Of a stretch of 64,000 nt of DNA, positions 1 through 10,500 are shown one piece after another (position 1 is the stretch's first letter; each line of letters begins with the position of its first letter). The position numbers and the translations under genes are program-made. Location: NCBI GenBank assembly GCA_963971425.1, contig OZ020525.1, forward strand, positions 1,736,001 through 1,800,000. The letters run 5' to 3'. The DNA comes from Bryoerythrophyllum caledonicum (taxonomy: Eukaryota; Streptophyta; Bryopsida; Pottiales; Pottiaceae). The notes beneath the pieces are model-generated. The model was not told where the DNA came from. It ran no database searches and worked only from the letters and a program-made list of their open reading frames with translations.

Positions 1-400
1 TATTATGAGAGGGGCGAATGATTTTGCAATGTGTTCATATTCCGGTTGTAATTTTATGGTATTAGGTATGAAGTATATTTTGGCGTTTTTCTTATGTGAT
101 GGGGGGTGTCTTTTTAATATATTAGGCATAGGTCCCGGGTTGGTTTCTATGTCTCCTCCAAGAAGTAGTATTAGTTTGTAATATGTCTGTTTAGTACTGT
201 ATATTAACGCTTTAGTTTTTTGTTTATTTTTTGGGGCTTTTGTTTTGTTGGTATGGTCATGTTTGTTTGTGGATGGGTGGTTGTTTGTATTTTGTATGAG
301 GTAAATGAGTTTTTTTTTGTTATTTATTTATTTGGTGGATGTGGTTGTGTTTATCTTTGATTTTTTATGTGTCCATGTGTTTATTTGCGTAGTTGCTTTT
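1..400 (-). CDS. LINE ORF2 N-terminus with canonical 2A-like motif (partial)
   Basis: The frame is open from about base 310 to the left edge. Bases 174-124 encode LILLLGGDIETNPGPMP, which fits the D-(V/I)-E-x-N-P-G-P consensus of 2A ribosome-skipping peptides known at the N-termini of several non-LTR retrotransposons. The residues after it match the copy at 58,200-58,100. Endonuclease, reverse transcriptase and RNase H would follow outside the window. The exact start codon is unclear because the upstream spacer is of low complexity. In life the motif would release a short leader peptide from ORF2 during translation; activity is inferred from the motif only. Confidence 0.65.
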
Positions 401-1510
401 GTTTGATCAGTGATACGTAGGTGTATGTGTGTTTGTTTGTATATTTTTGTGGTTGAGATTGGCCATGTGGCATGAGGTTATTATGTGTATGATTATTTGT
501 ATATGGGCTTATGTTGGTATTCGGGGGGATATTGAGGTTGTTTTTATATGTAGGTATGTTAGTATATATGTTGGAATTTATATATTTATTTGTTTTGGTG
601 TTAGTGGTAGATTGTATGGTTTGTCTTGATGTTTTATGTGTATTTTTTGAATGATTTTTTGGGTTGTTTATGGTTTCATTATTTATGTACGAGTGTGTGT
701 TTGCTTGCGAGGGCTTTGTGATGTTTACATTTTTGTTTATGTTTTTGAGTGTTGTGTTTGGGTGTGTGTTTATGTTGGTGTGCCTTTGTGTGAGGTTTTT
801 TTTATATAGGTATATGCGTGTTATTGGTGGTGTATAGAGGTGGATTTTATTTTTATATGTTTCTAGTTGTATGGGTGGTAGGGTGTTTGTATGTGGGCGT
901 GGGTTGGTACGCGTATGTTTTTGTTTTTGTAGGCATGTTTTTTTATGTGGTGGTGTTTGTGTGGATGTGTATGTATGTCTGTTTGTGGATTTATTGTGTG
1001 TGTTTATATATATGTGTGGGTGGATGTATGTTTGTGTGTGTGTCTTTTTGTATTTGTGCGTGTATGTGGTTGTGTATGTAGGCATATTTGTTTGATTATG
1101 TGTATGTATTTGTGTTGGTGGGTGTATGTATATTTGTATGGGAGTGTGAGTCCCCGTAGGTATGTATTTGTTTGTATGGGTATGTGTGAGTATTGGTGTG
1201 CTTATGTGTGTATGTATGTGTTTTTTTGTTTTGGTTTTTTTTTGGCATATGTTGTATGGAGGTACGTATGTGTGTATGTGTAGGTATATATGTCTATACA
1301 TATATGTGTACATATCCATATGTACGTGTATGTGTATTGGTATATGTATTTTGTGTTTGTATGGGTTTTTGGCCATATTTGTAGCATACTGTATTTGTAT
1401 TGTATATAATTCGAGGTATAGTGATGGTATGGTATACTAATGTGCTTGTATTCTACTGGTATTCTACTATCCGAATTACTGTGGTAAATATGTATTACCG
1501 TGTGGTCTTT
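300..1510 (-). repeat. CA/TG-rich low-complexity LINE spacer
   Basis: The plus strand is dominated by TGTATG, TGTGTG and TTTG words. All frames here are long because stop codons are rare in such sequence; the minus-strand frame at 1376-381 is almost only H, T, N, Y, K and P. It separates ORF1 from ORF2, and an equivalent spacer lies at 58,400-58,925 plus 61,181-61,690 in copy 2. I do not regard it as protein-coding. Confidence 0.6.
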
Positions 1511-1515
1511 GTTCT

Positions 1516-3627
1516 TCACATGTTTGGCGGTGTATCTTCAATTTGTCTTGGCTTGACTCTTCCTTTGATGGCTTTCATGGCTTCAATGGTGGCTTGCATG
1601 GAGTTTTGGATGCTCTCCATTTGAGCAACTAGTTCTTCGTGTAGCTTGTCGGTGTACTCTCGATTTTCTCTTCTCATCTTCTTGTTGTTTTCTTCCAATG
1701 CTTCTACAAGGTCTTTCTTTGTCACGTTGGTGTTGGTGGAAGAAGGGGCATCTTGAATTTTGAAAGTAGCAACGGTATTAACCATGGCGGTGTTGATGTC
1801 ATTGAATCCAAACTTCTCTACTTGTTCTTGAGTTGGTGGTTCCACTCCTTCCAAGCTTCTCCTATGTGGAGCAAAGTCCACATGGTTACCTCCCATGTGG
1901 ATAGTCCTCTTCACGAATTTCCTACACACAATAGGGTTAGCACATTCCACATTGGCACTTCCATTATGTCTCTCTCCATTCTCTTTATGAAACCAAATAT
2001 TTTTTGTGTTATCATCTCCTAGGATTTTGTGTATGGCATTAGTGGTATCCATTACACTCATAAGAATGGGCAAAGGGGAGAGGGTAAGAGTGAGGGCGTC
2101 CTTCTTTGCCTTGGCTTCGGGAGTCATACGTCCACCGGTGAAGGTTTTCTTCGCTTGAAGGACTTCATGTTGAGTTGTAACATGGTGAAGTTGGATCTTT
2201 GATGCTTGTTGCGGGGTGGTGGTGGAGATGAAGGCGTGGGGGTCGCTTGCAACCTTTTGCACCCCGGTGATTTCGAAGTCTTGTCCTCGGTTGAAGCTAT
2301 TATGGAGGATATCCATGAATAGTTGGTGCGCCGGAACACCTATCAAAGCATCACTTCTAATATGCACGGAAAGGTTAGTAGAGTTAGCAATGTGGTGGTA
2401 TGACTTGCAAACTTTCCCAATAACTTTGTGATTGTCTATCACAAGTATGAACGGCCTAAGGCCTTTGAGCAACATGAGTCCATCCGTATCGGGGTTAAGC
2501 AAGTGTAATTTAAACATACCCGTCGATATTCCTTTTTGGCCACCTCTTTTGACACTATGGCATTGGATGTATATGGGGTCGATTAGACTTGTGCCAAGCT
2601 TGATGTCCATTGCTTCTAGTCTTCTAGTTATTATATTATAGACATCATCATGCAACATGCAATTGGTGGGGGGTTCGAAGAATATTGCAACGTGGAAGTC
2701 TAGAGCCAAACCTGTAACCTCATTGATCTTGATGTCTAGTGGGATTTGTGTGACATTGTAGTGTTGTCCTTGTGCTCCTCTCCTCTTGCACGGGTATAGA
2801 AGTTGGGGAATTCGTGGGAATGCTACACTTGCCTCCACTGCCTCCTCTGCTTCGTTGGCTTTGAGGCCTCTGGACATCATTACTTCCGTTGTCTCATCGT
2901 TTGGGGGTGCCTCCAACCCTTCCTCTATTGCTATACGCTCCATGGTCTCAAAGCCTAACCAAAAATTCAGGTCTTTGGTTAGTGGTGAGGTTTTAGTGGA
3001 CTTACCTCTGTTGTCTTGGGCGTTTTTGCTCTTCTTGCTGCTTCCAGATTCTTCGGTGATTTTCCTTGAGCCCTTCTCTTTGGTGGATGAGGCTTCTTGC
3101 ACGACCACCACGTCCACCTCCATCTCTTCTTCAAATACAAGTCCTCTTCTACTACTTATTGTTAGGCAAATCTTATGATGGAGTGGGTTTTGAGTGGGGG
3201 GGGTGAGGGGACTTACCTGGTTACGATGGGGGGCTATGAGGCTGACTTGTGGTGGCTGGATGTGGCCACCAGCTCGAGTAGTCCATTCTCCTTTGGCGGC
3301 CGAGTTTGAAGGATGGGACTGGCTCCTTACTTCAAGTGTTGATGAGTGGAGCGTATAATAGGGCTCCTGTCTTGTGCACTCCGACAATGTTTCTCCTCTG
3401 ATGCCTGCGGCACTCTTCCAGTCTTTGGTTGCCCTTGTAGTCTTCTCTCTTGTGCTGCTTTCCCTCTCGCTCTGCTCTTGTCCTCGTCTCAAGCTCTGGG
3501 TTTGGTCTTGTGGCGGTCGCTCGCGTTTGTCTTCCCTCCCTTTCAGGCGCTCATGCTTTGTGCTCCGGGTTCTATTCAGTCGCTTCTTCTGTTCGTGCCG
3601 GTCCCAGTCTTCCTGCTTCCTCGGCAT
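1516..3627 (-). CDS. LINE ORF1 protein (703 residues, intact)
   Basis: This is an uninterrupted frame of 703 residues. The first 150 residues are rich in R, E, Q and S and may be leader sequence; a second plausible start is the ATG whose first base is 3123, just before an acidic and valine-rich stretch. The middle (about residues 290-560) is ordinary globular sequence that could include an RNA-recognition-like fold, but I cannot assign a named domain and see no CCHC zinc knuckle. The last 90 residues are charged and heptad-like, consistent with a coiled coil for trimerisation. The C-terminal part matches the broken ORF1 at 61,690-62,015, where it again lies upstream of an ORF2. By family analogy it binds LINE RNA and forms the ribonucleoprotein. 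Assignment as ORF1 rests on position and that second copy, not on a recognised domain. Confidence 0.7.
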   Translation of the reverse strand: MPRKQEDWDRHEQKKRLNRTRSTKHERLKGREDKRERPPQDQTQSLRRGQEQSERESSTREKTTRATKDWKSAAGIRGETLSECTRQEPYYTLHSSTLEVRSQSHPSNSAAKGEWTTRAGGHIQPPQVSLIAPHRNQVSPLTPPTQNPLHHKICLTISSRRGLVFEEEMEVDVVVVQEASSTKEKGSRKITEESGSSKKSKNAQDNRGKSTKTSPLTKDLNFWLGFETMERIAIEEGLEAPPNDETTEVMMSRGLKANEAEEAVEASVAFPRIPQLLYPCKRRGAQGQHYNVTQIPLDIKINEVTGLALDFHVAIFFEPPTNCMLHDDVYNIITRRLEAMDIKLGTSLIDPIYIQCHSVKRGGQKGISTGMFKLHLLNPDTDGLMLLKGLRPFILVIDNHKVIGKVCKSYHHIANSTNLSVHIRSDALIGVPAHQLFMDILHNSFNRGQDFEITGVQKVASDPHAFISTTTPQQASKIQLHHVTTQHEVLQAKKTFTGGRMTPEAKAKKDALTLTLSPLPILMSVMDTTNAIHKILGDDNTKNIWFHKENGERHNGSANVECANPIVCRKFVKRTIHMGGNHVDFAPHRRSLEGVEPPTQEQVEKFGFNDINTAMVNTVATFKIQDAPSSTNTNVTKKDLVEALEENNKKMRRENREYTDKLHEELVAQMESIQNSMQATIEAMKAIKGRVKPRQIEDTPPNM

Positions 3628-5103
3628 GTTCCAGACGTTGTCTTGTTCTGGTCTTCTCTTCTGTTTGCAGTAGTCCCAGTCCTTCGGCGGAGGTTGTCGC
3701 TTTGCGTTCGGGTGTGCCCAGGCTAACCACTGGTAGACCTTGTTCGTATTCGTGGGCTTCTTGTCCGGATCTGTCGTCGAGGGTTCCTTGTTTTCTTCAC
3801 TCGTCTTGGATTGGTGTTATTATTGTACGTGCTCCGTCTTCGTGCCTTCGGCTGAAGGTAACCAGGCTGATAATTTTTGGAGGTGCGATGCCTTTTCGTC
3901 CGTCTTTAATCTGTGCCAGGTAGATGTGATCTGCACATACAACGTTTTTAGGTCAGTATTAAGGGGAGTGTGCTTACCTTTGATAATGTGGGCTTGCTGG
4001 TGTTGTCGAGGGACATTGTGATCTATTGATATATCTTCATGCGTCTGTGAGGCATGTGAGGTTAGTCCTGGCGTATGCTCACGGCTGTTGCAGCTTGGGC
4101 GCTTGATGTTGGTGCAAGTGTAGAGGCTGCTCTGCTCCAATGTTGGTGGGGCCTCGTGTTGCTGGCGGTGTGCTGCTTTTCTCGAACTCCGGGTATTGTT
4201 ACCATATGCTTGGTGTTTGAATGTCGATGATGTTTGTCGAGTGGGGCTCGATACTGTTGGGCGCAGTGGTCTTTTGCAGTCTGTTCTTGTCGTGTCGAGC
4301 CAGGCTGAGGTCGGAGGATTTAGGTTTACATAGTCTTGTTGGCAGGTCGAGTGAGTCCTTGGGCCGGGGGTCCTCTGTCTATACTGGTTTGGAGGGGCGG
4401 TTTCACGTGGTCATGGTGGATTGGCGAGGGTTTGTGTTGTTCCTGTACTTCCTTCGAGCTCCTGTGTCTGATTCGGAGAGGGGCTGTCGGGGTCCTGTGT
4501 CGGTCTTGCTCGACCGTTGTATTCCTCTATCGAATTCGGAGAGGCAGGTTCTCGCATGTATGTCCAGGTTCTTGATGGGTTGTCTAGGTCTTGTCTCAGT
4601 CTGTTTATTCCGCCCAATTCATGTGCTAGTCTTGTTCGTCCTTGGATCCAGGGTCTTCTGTCTTCCGTGGGGTTGCTGTTGTGTTTGTATTGGCTCTGAT
4701 GGGTCTTGCTCTGATGCTGTTGTGTCTTGCGTTCTTGTCTGGGTTGCTCCTTGTATCTGCCTCCGCCTATATTAACTTCATAGTCGCGCCCTAAGTGGCT
4801 GTCGATATATTTATTACTGTCAAAAATTTGCCAGAGCTTCCGTGCATCAAGTGAGTTTTCACAAAAATGAAACCTAATGCAGCTTAGTGAGCAACTACCG
4901 TAAGTGTTAAGCTGGATAAGCAACTTGTGATGTGTGTGAAACGATGTGAGAGCAACACATGCAAAGAGTGTAACTGTAAGGGAGAGAAATGGACAAAAGA
5001 GGTGAGGAGTGGCCTGAGTTGAAGTGGAGCTGCTGCAATGTAGTAAGGCTTGTTTGACGTGCTCTCGAATCTTGACTTGTGTGTTCCTGGATCGAGGAGT
5101 TGT
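3628..5103. other. No gene recognised; possible LINE 5' leader, then unique DNA
   Basis: 3628-4790 is T-, G- and C-rich on the plus strand, like the ORF1 leader, and may be the LINE 5' untranslated region. 4790-5103 changes to ordinary AT-rich DNA and stops at the inverted terminal repeat of the large transposon. The open frames on both strands have biased composition and no recognisable domain. Confidence 0.4.
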
Positions 5104-5136
5104 AAACACGCAATTAAGCAATTATGCACTTAGCCA
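5104..5136 (+). repeat. Left terminal inverted repeat of the 13-kb transposon
   Basis: These 33 bases equal the reverse complement of 18115-18147 except for one A/G difference near the inner end. The sequence is AT-rich and includes the partly palindromic word GCAATTAAGCAATTATGC. Subterminal CAAGTGCA words follow and are candidate transposase-binding sites. Confidence 0.9.
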
Positions 5137-5702
5137 AGTGCACTGGTTGGTGGTAGAAAGCCGCAAGTTATTTGCCCATAACTTTTTTTTAAATCAAAAT
5201 TTGGCAAAATTTTAGTATGTTTTTTGTCAAATTTTTTTGGTGTTTGTTGTATCATACATTGGCATCTTTATGTTCATATCAGTAATATATTTTTTCCATT
5301 CGCTAACTTTTTTTTGAAAATATATGATTTCTACTCTAGTTTACAAATCATGCTACAAAATTATGATCATGTGCCCAAAGAGATTATAAATGTGTTATGA
5401 GTTATTATAGGATTTTAGAGTACTGCACTACAAACACAATGTGTAAGAGATACAAAAATATATATGCAAATTCCTAAGACAGTGTAAAGTACCTCACTGT
5501 ATTTTATAATGCAAAAACATACATGATCAAGCAATTCCACACTATTGCTGAGGAATTCTAAAATCAAACATATCATATGGACCACCCAATATATAAATAT
5601 ATACCACCAACCGAACGATAGACACATCTCAAACTGCATAATACTAACGTACTTGCCACCTAAACTGCGTGCATGCTCTACTATAGTATATAGCTCCACG
5701 GC
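5137..5702. other. Left non-coding end of the 13-kb transposon
   Basis: AT-rich DNA between the left inverted repeat and the stop codon of the minus-strand gene. It should hold that gene's 3' untranslated region. I see no further gene. Confidence 0.5.
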
Positions 5703-8700
5703 TCACAACTCATCTGCTGGCGGAACGACTCCCTCCACGTGTCCAATGGCGCTACCTACCATAGCGGATAGTTCATGATCCTCCACTGGACGATCTCCCA
5801 CATCTTCGATGCCAATGGACGCACACTCAACAAATCGGTAATTGCCAGGAACACCCTCCCGCGTATGCCTTACCCTATCATCATTATAGAAAAAGCCATC
5901 CTTTGCATTGAAGGACATCTCTCGCTCTGATGAGAAGGCCCCCTGAAATGCAATGATGTCCTCGGATACGCTAGATCTTGGAACGGGAGGCAAACCTGGT
6001 CCGGTATCACTCTGAGTACCTCCGAACGTCTCTTGTGTCTCCGATACAGGCTCTGATTGAGGAGGCATCGAAGGCTGTCGAATCCTCCTCTGCACCGAAA
6101 AAAATTCACATGAATCCAATCCTTCTTCCTCCATCTCCAACCTAGGACCATCAAATGTACGCCCCCGTCCTGCCCCTGCCGCCAAACTAACATCTACTAC
6201 ACCTGTAACTTGCATATTCTCTATAGGTGTTGCAGACGTCGCCCCTGAAGTATCTCCCACCGTCCGCTGCGTTGATGGAATTCTCTCTCCATCCTCATCG
6301 GCGTCTGAATCACTGCCAGATGAAAAATCTTCAGTGGTACCTGAACGTGGCAATCTCTCATGTAAACCACCTCCATCCTCATTGTCCTCTTCATTCCTCA
6401 CTCCACCAACCACATCTTCGGTCTCAGGTATGGTGTTGCAACCAGTACTTGTTCCACCAGTCCTGACCAACAATTGTCCTTGGAAATTGTCGGACAACTC
6501 ATTGTACAGGAATGAAACTCTGTCTGTACAATCGTCAATGATGAAAACCTCAGATCCCTGGAAATCTCGTTCAATGATCGTGGGAATGGCCGTAGATATG
6601 TTACACGCCACTAAACCCCAACCACGGGGCAAGTATGAGCCCACTAGTCTTGCGAGCTCTGATGGAGATCTCTCAAGTGAATCAACTTCAGAGGGTTGGC
6701 GTGCCTCACTCCAGTGATCCAAGAATACAAGTGGAAGTGGAACGTCTCCAGAAACATAGTTCGGGCCAGGAGATGTACCCACAGGGTGCTGCATACAAAT
6801 CACAACATCGCCAATCGGTTGTACTACTTGCTCCAGACGCCCATTCTCTGTAAAATCAAGAGCATAGGGATTAACCGAGTTGGGATCAAAGGCCCAGCAT
6901 CCACGTCGCGTAGTACATCCCTCTGGAAGCTTCACCTTCGTGAAAAACTCCTCATTGGCATACACAGCCGCAGGTAACAAGAAGATGACGTTCCATCGTT
7001 CAATATTTGCCATCCATAATGTCAGCTGTGCAAAAGCTGCGGATAATTGGGCATCTCCCCAATGACCATCTCCATGCCTCCCACCGCCACGTCGACAATC
7101 AATCACCCACAAACATGGTTTCCCCAACTCTATGTAGTCGGTGCGGAATAATCCTCTTCTACACCGAACCGAAAGAAGATTCTCTGTGTCGCTCTGCCCT
7201 GGCCTCTTGACTTCCATCTGCCATTCCCAATTAGCAGTAGTCAATTCTCCCACATCCACGGACAGTCCAATGTATCCACGCCCCCCTGCTGCAATGTCAC
7301 CATAATGAAACCTGATGGAAGGGGGGATGAGGTAGCCTATGTCTTCCAGTTTAGACACCTTCCCTCGCACAGGAGCACTCCAAGCTTTTTTCGTGGCAAC
7401 ATTCAAAAGCTTCCCAAAGGTATCAAGTTGTGCACTACTCCTCGGAAAATACTTCGCTACACGGATACGAAAGAACTCTTCCATGGAATCAGGTGTACTT
7501 TCCTTGTTCTCCACCATCAACCAACGGATCGAATTCATCACAGCTTCTCGTCTCTGATATCGGTCAACCACACCGGCAATCGTACGAGGATGTGGATTCT
7601 TGTCTTTTACACCGTCGAAGTAATATGCTTGAGAAGGTCTTACTCCATCCTCCCTCACCGGCTTCGCTGCAGCAGACTTTGCCAACCGAAGATAATATGG
7701 ATTCGGAACCCTACCTAGAGGCCTCAACCAATTCTGCGTCATCTCCTTTCTTGTTGGTCGTACGTCCACATTTGGATCCAGCTCTTTCTTCCTCGCCATG
7801 TCCTTCCACTTGTCCTCTTCTTCCTTGCTGTAAAAGAGAATGCCGTCTTCGTAGTCCTTGCATACTTGAATGATAGCTTCGAAGCAGTCATTGCTCGGAT
7901 TCCATGCATGATTGGTCAGATCCTCCATGTTTTTGGCCAACCTCTTCACCGTGACAACTCCATCCCCCTTGGGCAACTTATGCACTGCACTTGCCGCACT
8001 CACCAAAGCAACAGCCCTGCGTGCATCGTCCGCACGTAGTGTGCTATCAGGCCTCCCGTATAGATTCCAAATCTGACGGAGCTTCCTCAAATCCTCCTCC
8101 ATGGTAGAATATGAATGTCTCTGGAACTCCGCCACGTTGATCCGCGCAGACTTCTCAATGTAAAAGCGACGATCATCATACACCACAAAAGAGGCCTCCC
8201 GTCGCTCAAACGTGTCCAGATACTCGTTTAAAGACATAGTACCATCTCTCCACTGCTGCTGTGCAAACTTACAAGCTGCTACTATGTGTTGCCCATCCAC
8301 CGGTTCCCAAATGATATGATCTTGAAGCCAAGAATACTGGGATCCCATAGCACCCTGTGCAGATGCACTCCCGTGTGCAATGAACATGCGCTCAAACTCT
8401 CGTGCGGTTCCTACCAACGGAAATGGCAGCTCTTCCTTCTCAACGACACCATCATCGGTGGTAGTATGCACGATGTATCTGATCGGTCGAAGTACCAATC
8501 TACTCACCCGAGTCGCGGATTCTGGGTCCCGTAAGCGGTTGAATACTTCTATGACCCTCTTCTGTGATAAAACCCGGTGGTTGGTTTCTGGATTCTCCAC
8601 AGAGACAATGCGGTCTATGTGTGCCTTAAACACAAAATTCCCCCACACTGATCCTTTCGCAATCTCCTCTGTTGTAGGCACTGGTGCTTTTAAATTCATT

Positions 8701-9647
8701 GGAGTTGGTAGATCCTGTGGTATCTCCGCATTGTCTTCAAAATCCTCTGGTATACTGTCTGGAAGGTTGTGAAAATCTTCTTCCTCCGGCGCCATGGCTG
8801 ACAAATCAGCTAAATCTCCCGGTGCAGATGTAGGGGCCCTACGATGACCATCAGACGTCCTGAGCCCCGACCTAGGAATCCTGGCACCTGATCTTGCACT
8901 TCTCCCAATCAACCTCCTCCCACTTGGATCCAAACTTGATGGGCCTTCTCTTGAACCAGAAGCTACATCACTGTCAACACGTCGTGGCCTCTTCGTAGGA
9001 CGTCTACTCGTTAATGGAGGATTCGGTAATGTCTGTACCTCAGAAGTTGTGGCGGGATGTTGGTCTCCACTTCCTCTCCCCCCCTCCAGTGGTCGCCAAT
9101 CCAGTTGCAACGGCTCAGCAAGAATTCGATAAACTTCTGTTTCTTCCGGTTCCGCTGGTGGGGCTTGAGTTGTCGCACGTGATGGGTCCCTCTCCCGAAA
9201 TGCCTCATATCGAATATGTTCCTCCATAATCTTCTTAGCCTTCAGCACCATCTCCGATGATAACGCTAAACAGGCTAAGACGTTGTTGTGTCTAGCAGTA
9301 CGTACTGCAAGAGAGATGTTCAACCAAAACGTCTGCAATGATTTGAGGAATTTCACTTGACCTGGATTTTGAAGAAGATTCAAAGGGACAGGTGCAAGAA
9401 GCAACTTCTTCGAAAGAGAAGTCTTCACCTCCGATTGACCTGGACCCACTGCGCAAGTAATGTATACCATATCATCACGTCGAAGAGTGATTGCTTGGAT
9501 TTTGCCAAAACTCTTCCCCAACGCCGATGTACGCTTTCCCAACTCAAAGGGATAATCTGTCACCCACAAGAAGGCGTTCGACTCATCCACTTCCGCGATC
9601 CACCAGCCGTGGCTCTCCCAGATTCTATCAATATTTGGTGGTGCCAT
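5703..9647 (-). CDS. ParB-like / degenerate N6-N4 methyltransferase-like transposon protein (1314 residues)
   Basis: The frame is open up to 9788, but sequence above 9650 belongs to a miniature repeat also found elsewhere, so the ATG at 9647 (MAPPNIDRIW) is the likely start. Residues 1-170 are globular and unassigned; 170-330 are proline-, serine- and arginine-rich with a basic cluster (RRPTKRPRR, near 220) that could be a nuclear signal. At 451-454 the motif VDGQHIVAA resembles the DGQHR box of ParB-like domains and is followed by a YDDRRFYIEK strand. Residues about 840-890 contain WVIDCRRGGG where permuted beta-class DNA methyltransferases have DPPY. Near 990-1035, ERSPSELARLVGSYLPRGWG and the strand after it match the SAM-binding region of that class, with the usual F-x-G-x-G-T-T replaced by NISTAIP. 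The C-terminus is acidic. ParB-methyltransferase fusions are known in bacteria and phages. Both key motifs are altered, so this copy is probably non-catalytic or uses divergent chemistry. The methyltransferase call is inference. Confidence 0.55.
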   Translation of the reverse strand: MAPPNIDRIWESHGWWIAEVDESNAFLWVTDYPFELGKRTSALGKSFGKIQAITLRRDDMVYITCAVGPGQSEVKTSLSKKLLLAPVPLNLLQNPGQVKFLKSLQTFWLNISLAVRTARHNNVLACLALSSEMVLKAKKIMEEHIRYEAFRERDPSRATTQAPPAEPEETEVYRILAEPLQLDWRPLEGGRGSGDQHPATTSEVQTLPNPPLTSRRPTKRPRRVDSDVASGSREGPSSLDPSGRRLIGRSARSGARIPRSGLRTSDGHRRAPTSAPGDLADLSAMAPEEEDFHNLPDSIPEDFEDNAEIPQDLPTPMNLKAPVPTTEEIAKGSVWGNFVFKAHIDRIVSVENPETNHRVLSQKRVIEVFNRLRDPESATRVSRLVLRPIRYIVHTTTDDGVVEKEELPFPLVGTAREFERMFIAHGSASAQGAMGSQYSWLQDHIIWEPVDGQHIVAACKFAQQQWRDGTMSLNEYLDTFERREASFVVYDDRRFYIEKSARINVAEFQRHSYSTMEEDLRKLRQIWNLYGRPDSTLRADDARRAVALVSAASAVHKLPKGDGVVTVKRLAKNMEDLTNHAWNPSNDCFEAIIQVCKDYEDGILFYSKEEEDKWKDMARKKELDPNVDVRPTRKEMTQNWLRPLGRVPNPYYLRLAKSAAAKPVREDGVRPSQAYYFDGVKDKNPHPRTIAGVVDRYQRREAVMNSIRWLMVENKESTPDSMEEFFRIRVAKYFPRSSAQLDTFGKLLNVATKKAWSAPVRGKVSKLEDIGYLIPPSIRFHYGDIAAGGRGYIGLSVDVGELTTANWEWQMEVKRPGQSDTENLLSVRCRRGLFRTDYIELGKPCLWVIDCRRGGGRHGDGHWGDAQLSAAFAQLTLWMANIERWNVIFLLPAAVYANEEFFTKVKLPEGCTTRRGCWAFDPNSVNPYALDFTENGRLEQVVQPIGDVVICMQHPVGTSPGPNYVSGDVPLPLVFLDHWSEARQPSEVDSLERSPSELARLVGSYLPRGWGLVACNISTAIPTIIERDFQGSEVFIIDDCTDRVSFLYNELSDNFQGQLLVRTGGTSTGCNTIPETEDVVGGVRNEEDNEDGGGLHERLPRSGTTEDFSSGSDSDADEDGERIPSTQRTVGDTSGATSATPIENMQVTGVVDVSLAAGAGRGRTFDGPRLEMEEEGLDSCEFFSVQRRIRQPSMPPQSEPVSETQETFGGTQSDTGPGLPPVPRSSVSEDIIAFQGAFSSEREMSFNAKDGFFYNDDRVRHTREGVPGNYRFVECASIGIEDVGDRPVEDHELSAMVGSAIGHVEGVVPPADEL

Positions 9648-9710
9648 AATGCAACACTCAAAAAACCTGTATATCATTACAAAACGATAGTCACTATTAG
9701 TATGGAATAA

Positions 9711-10500
9711 GAATTTTTGAACCACCACTGATTGCACAATTTTTTTGAACATGCAACACCCCTTGTCTACGTTTAAAAATTTTTGCACTACGGAAGATCT
9801 AAATCCAATACCATTGTGTTAAGCATGTTGTTAGTTCTTTGGTGAAATAGCATATTAATCCAAATCAATTATTTTCACACATTGTCACACATTTTCGGCC
9901 AAAGTACTAAAAACACTTCTACCTTTCTACATAAATCTTCGAGATCTTCGTATGATTCACTTTTGATTTTTCCTACGGCATTATGTCATGTAAACCTTCT
10001 AATTGACCATTTAGATTCTAATTTCAAACAAAATGAAGTTAAAAAATAAATAAATAACATGAATTAAGAATTTTTGAACCTCCACTCATTGTACAATTTT
10101 TTAGAATATGCTACACTCCTTTTCTACCTCTAAAAACTTTTGCACTATACAAGATCTAAATCCAATAGCATCGCGTGAAGCATGTTGTTAGTTCTTTGGT
10201 AAAATAGCATATCAATCCAAGTCAATTATTTTCACACATTGTCACACATTTTCGGCCAACGTACCAAAAAAACCACTACCTTCCCACATAAAATTTTGAG
10301 ATCTTCGTATTATTCACTTTTGATTTTTCCTACAACATTATGTGATGTAAAACTTCTTATTGACCATTTGGATTCTCATTTAAAACAATATCGAGTTCCC
10401 CAAAAAATATAACGTGAATTGAGAATTTTTGAACCTCCACTCATTGCACAATTTTTTTGAATATGCTCCACTCCTTGTCTACCTCTAAAAATTGGTACAT
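9711..10500 (+). repeat. Tandem duplication (357 and 355 bp) of a miniature element directly upstream of the ParB-like gene
   Basis: The word GAATTTTTGAACC begins units at 9711, 10068 and 10423; the first two units are near-identical in layout and the third continues into the rest of the element to about 10,800. The same sequence occurs in the miniature elements at 13,221, 18,755 and 39,358. The block ends about 65 bases from the ATG at 9647, so it supplies most of the gene's upstream region. Confidence 0.8.

Larger units (their letters stand above)
1..3627 (-). mobile_element. LINE copy 1 (5' half; continues beyond the left edge)
   Basis: Reading on the minus strand, the order is ORF1 (3627-1516), a CA-rich spacer of about 1.2 kb, then the start of ORF2, which runs off the left edge. 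The copy near 51,981-62,015 has the same order and, once a 2.24-kb insertion is removed, a spacer of similar length, so this is the real family architecture. The first 180 bases align with 58,050-58,240, including the 2A-like motif. The 5' boundary above 3627 is not defined; a 5' leader may reach about 4.8 kb. Confidence 0.8.

Noticed and set aside
381-1376. 331-residue minus-strand frame rich in His, Thr, Asn and Tyr
   Set aside because: It is a translation of TG/CA simple repeats; composition explains the missing stops and it lies in a LINE spacer.
4411-5121. 236-residue minus-strand frame next to the transposon end
   Set aside because: No recognisable motif, biased composition, and it runs across the inverted repeat boundary.
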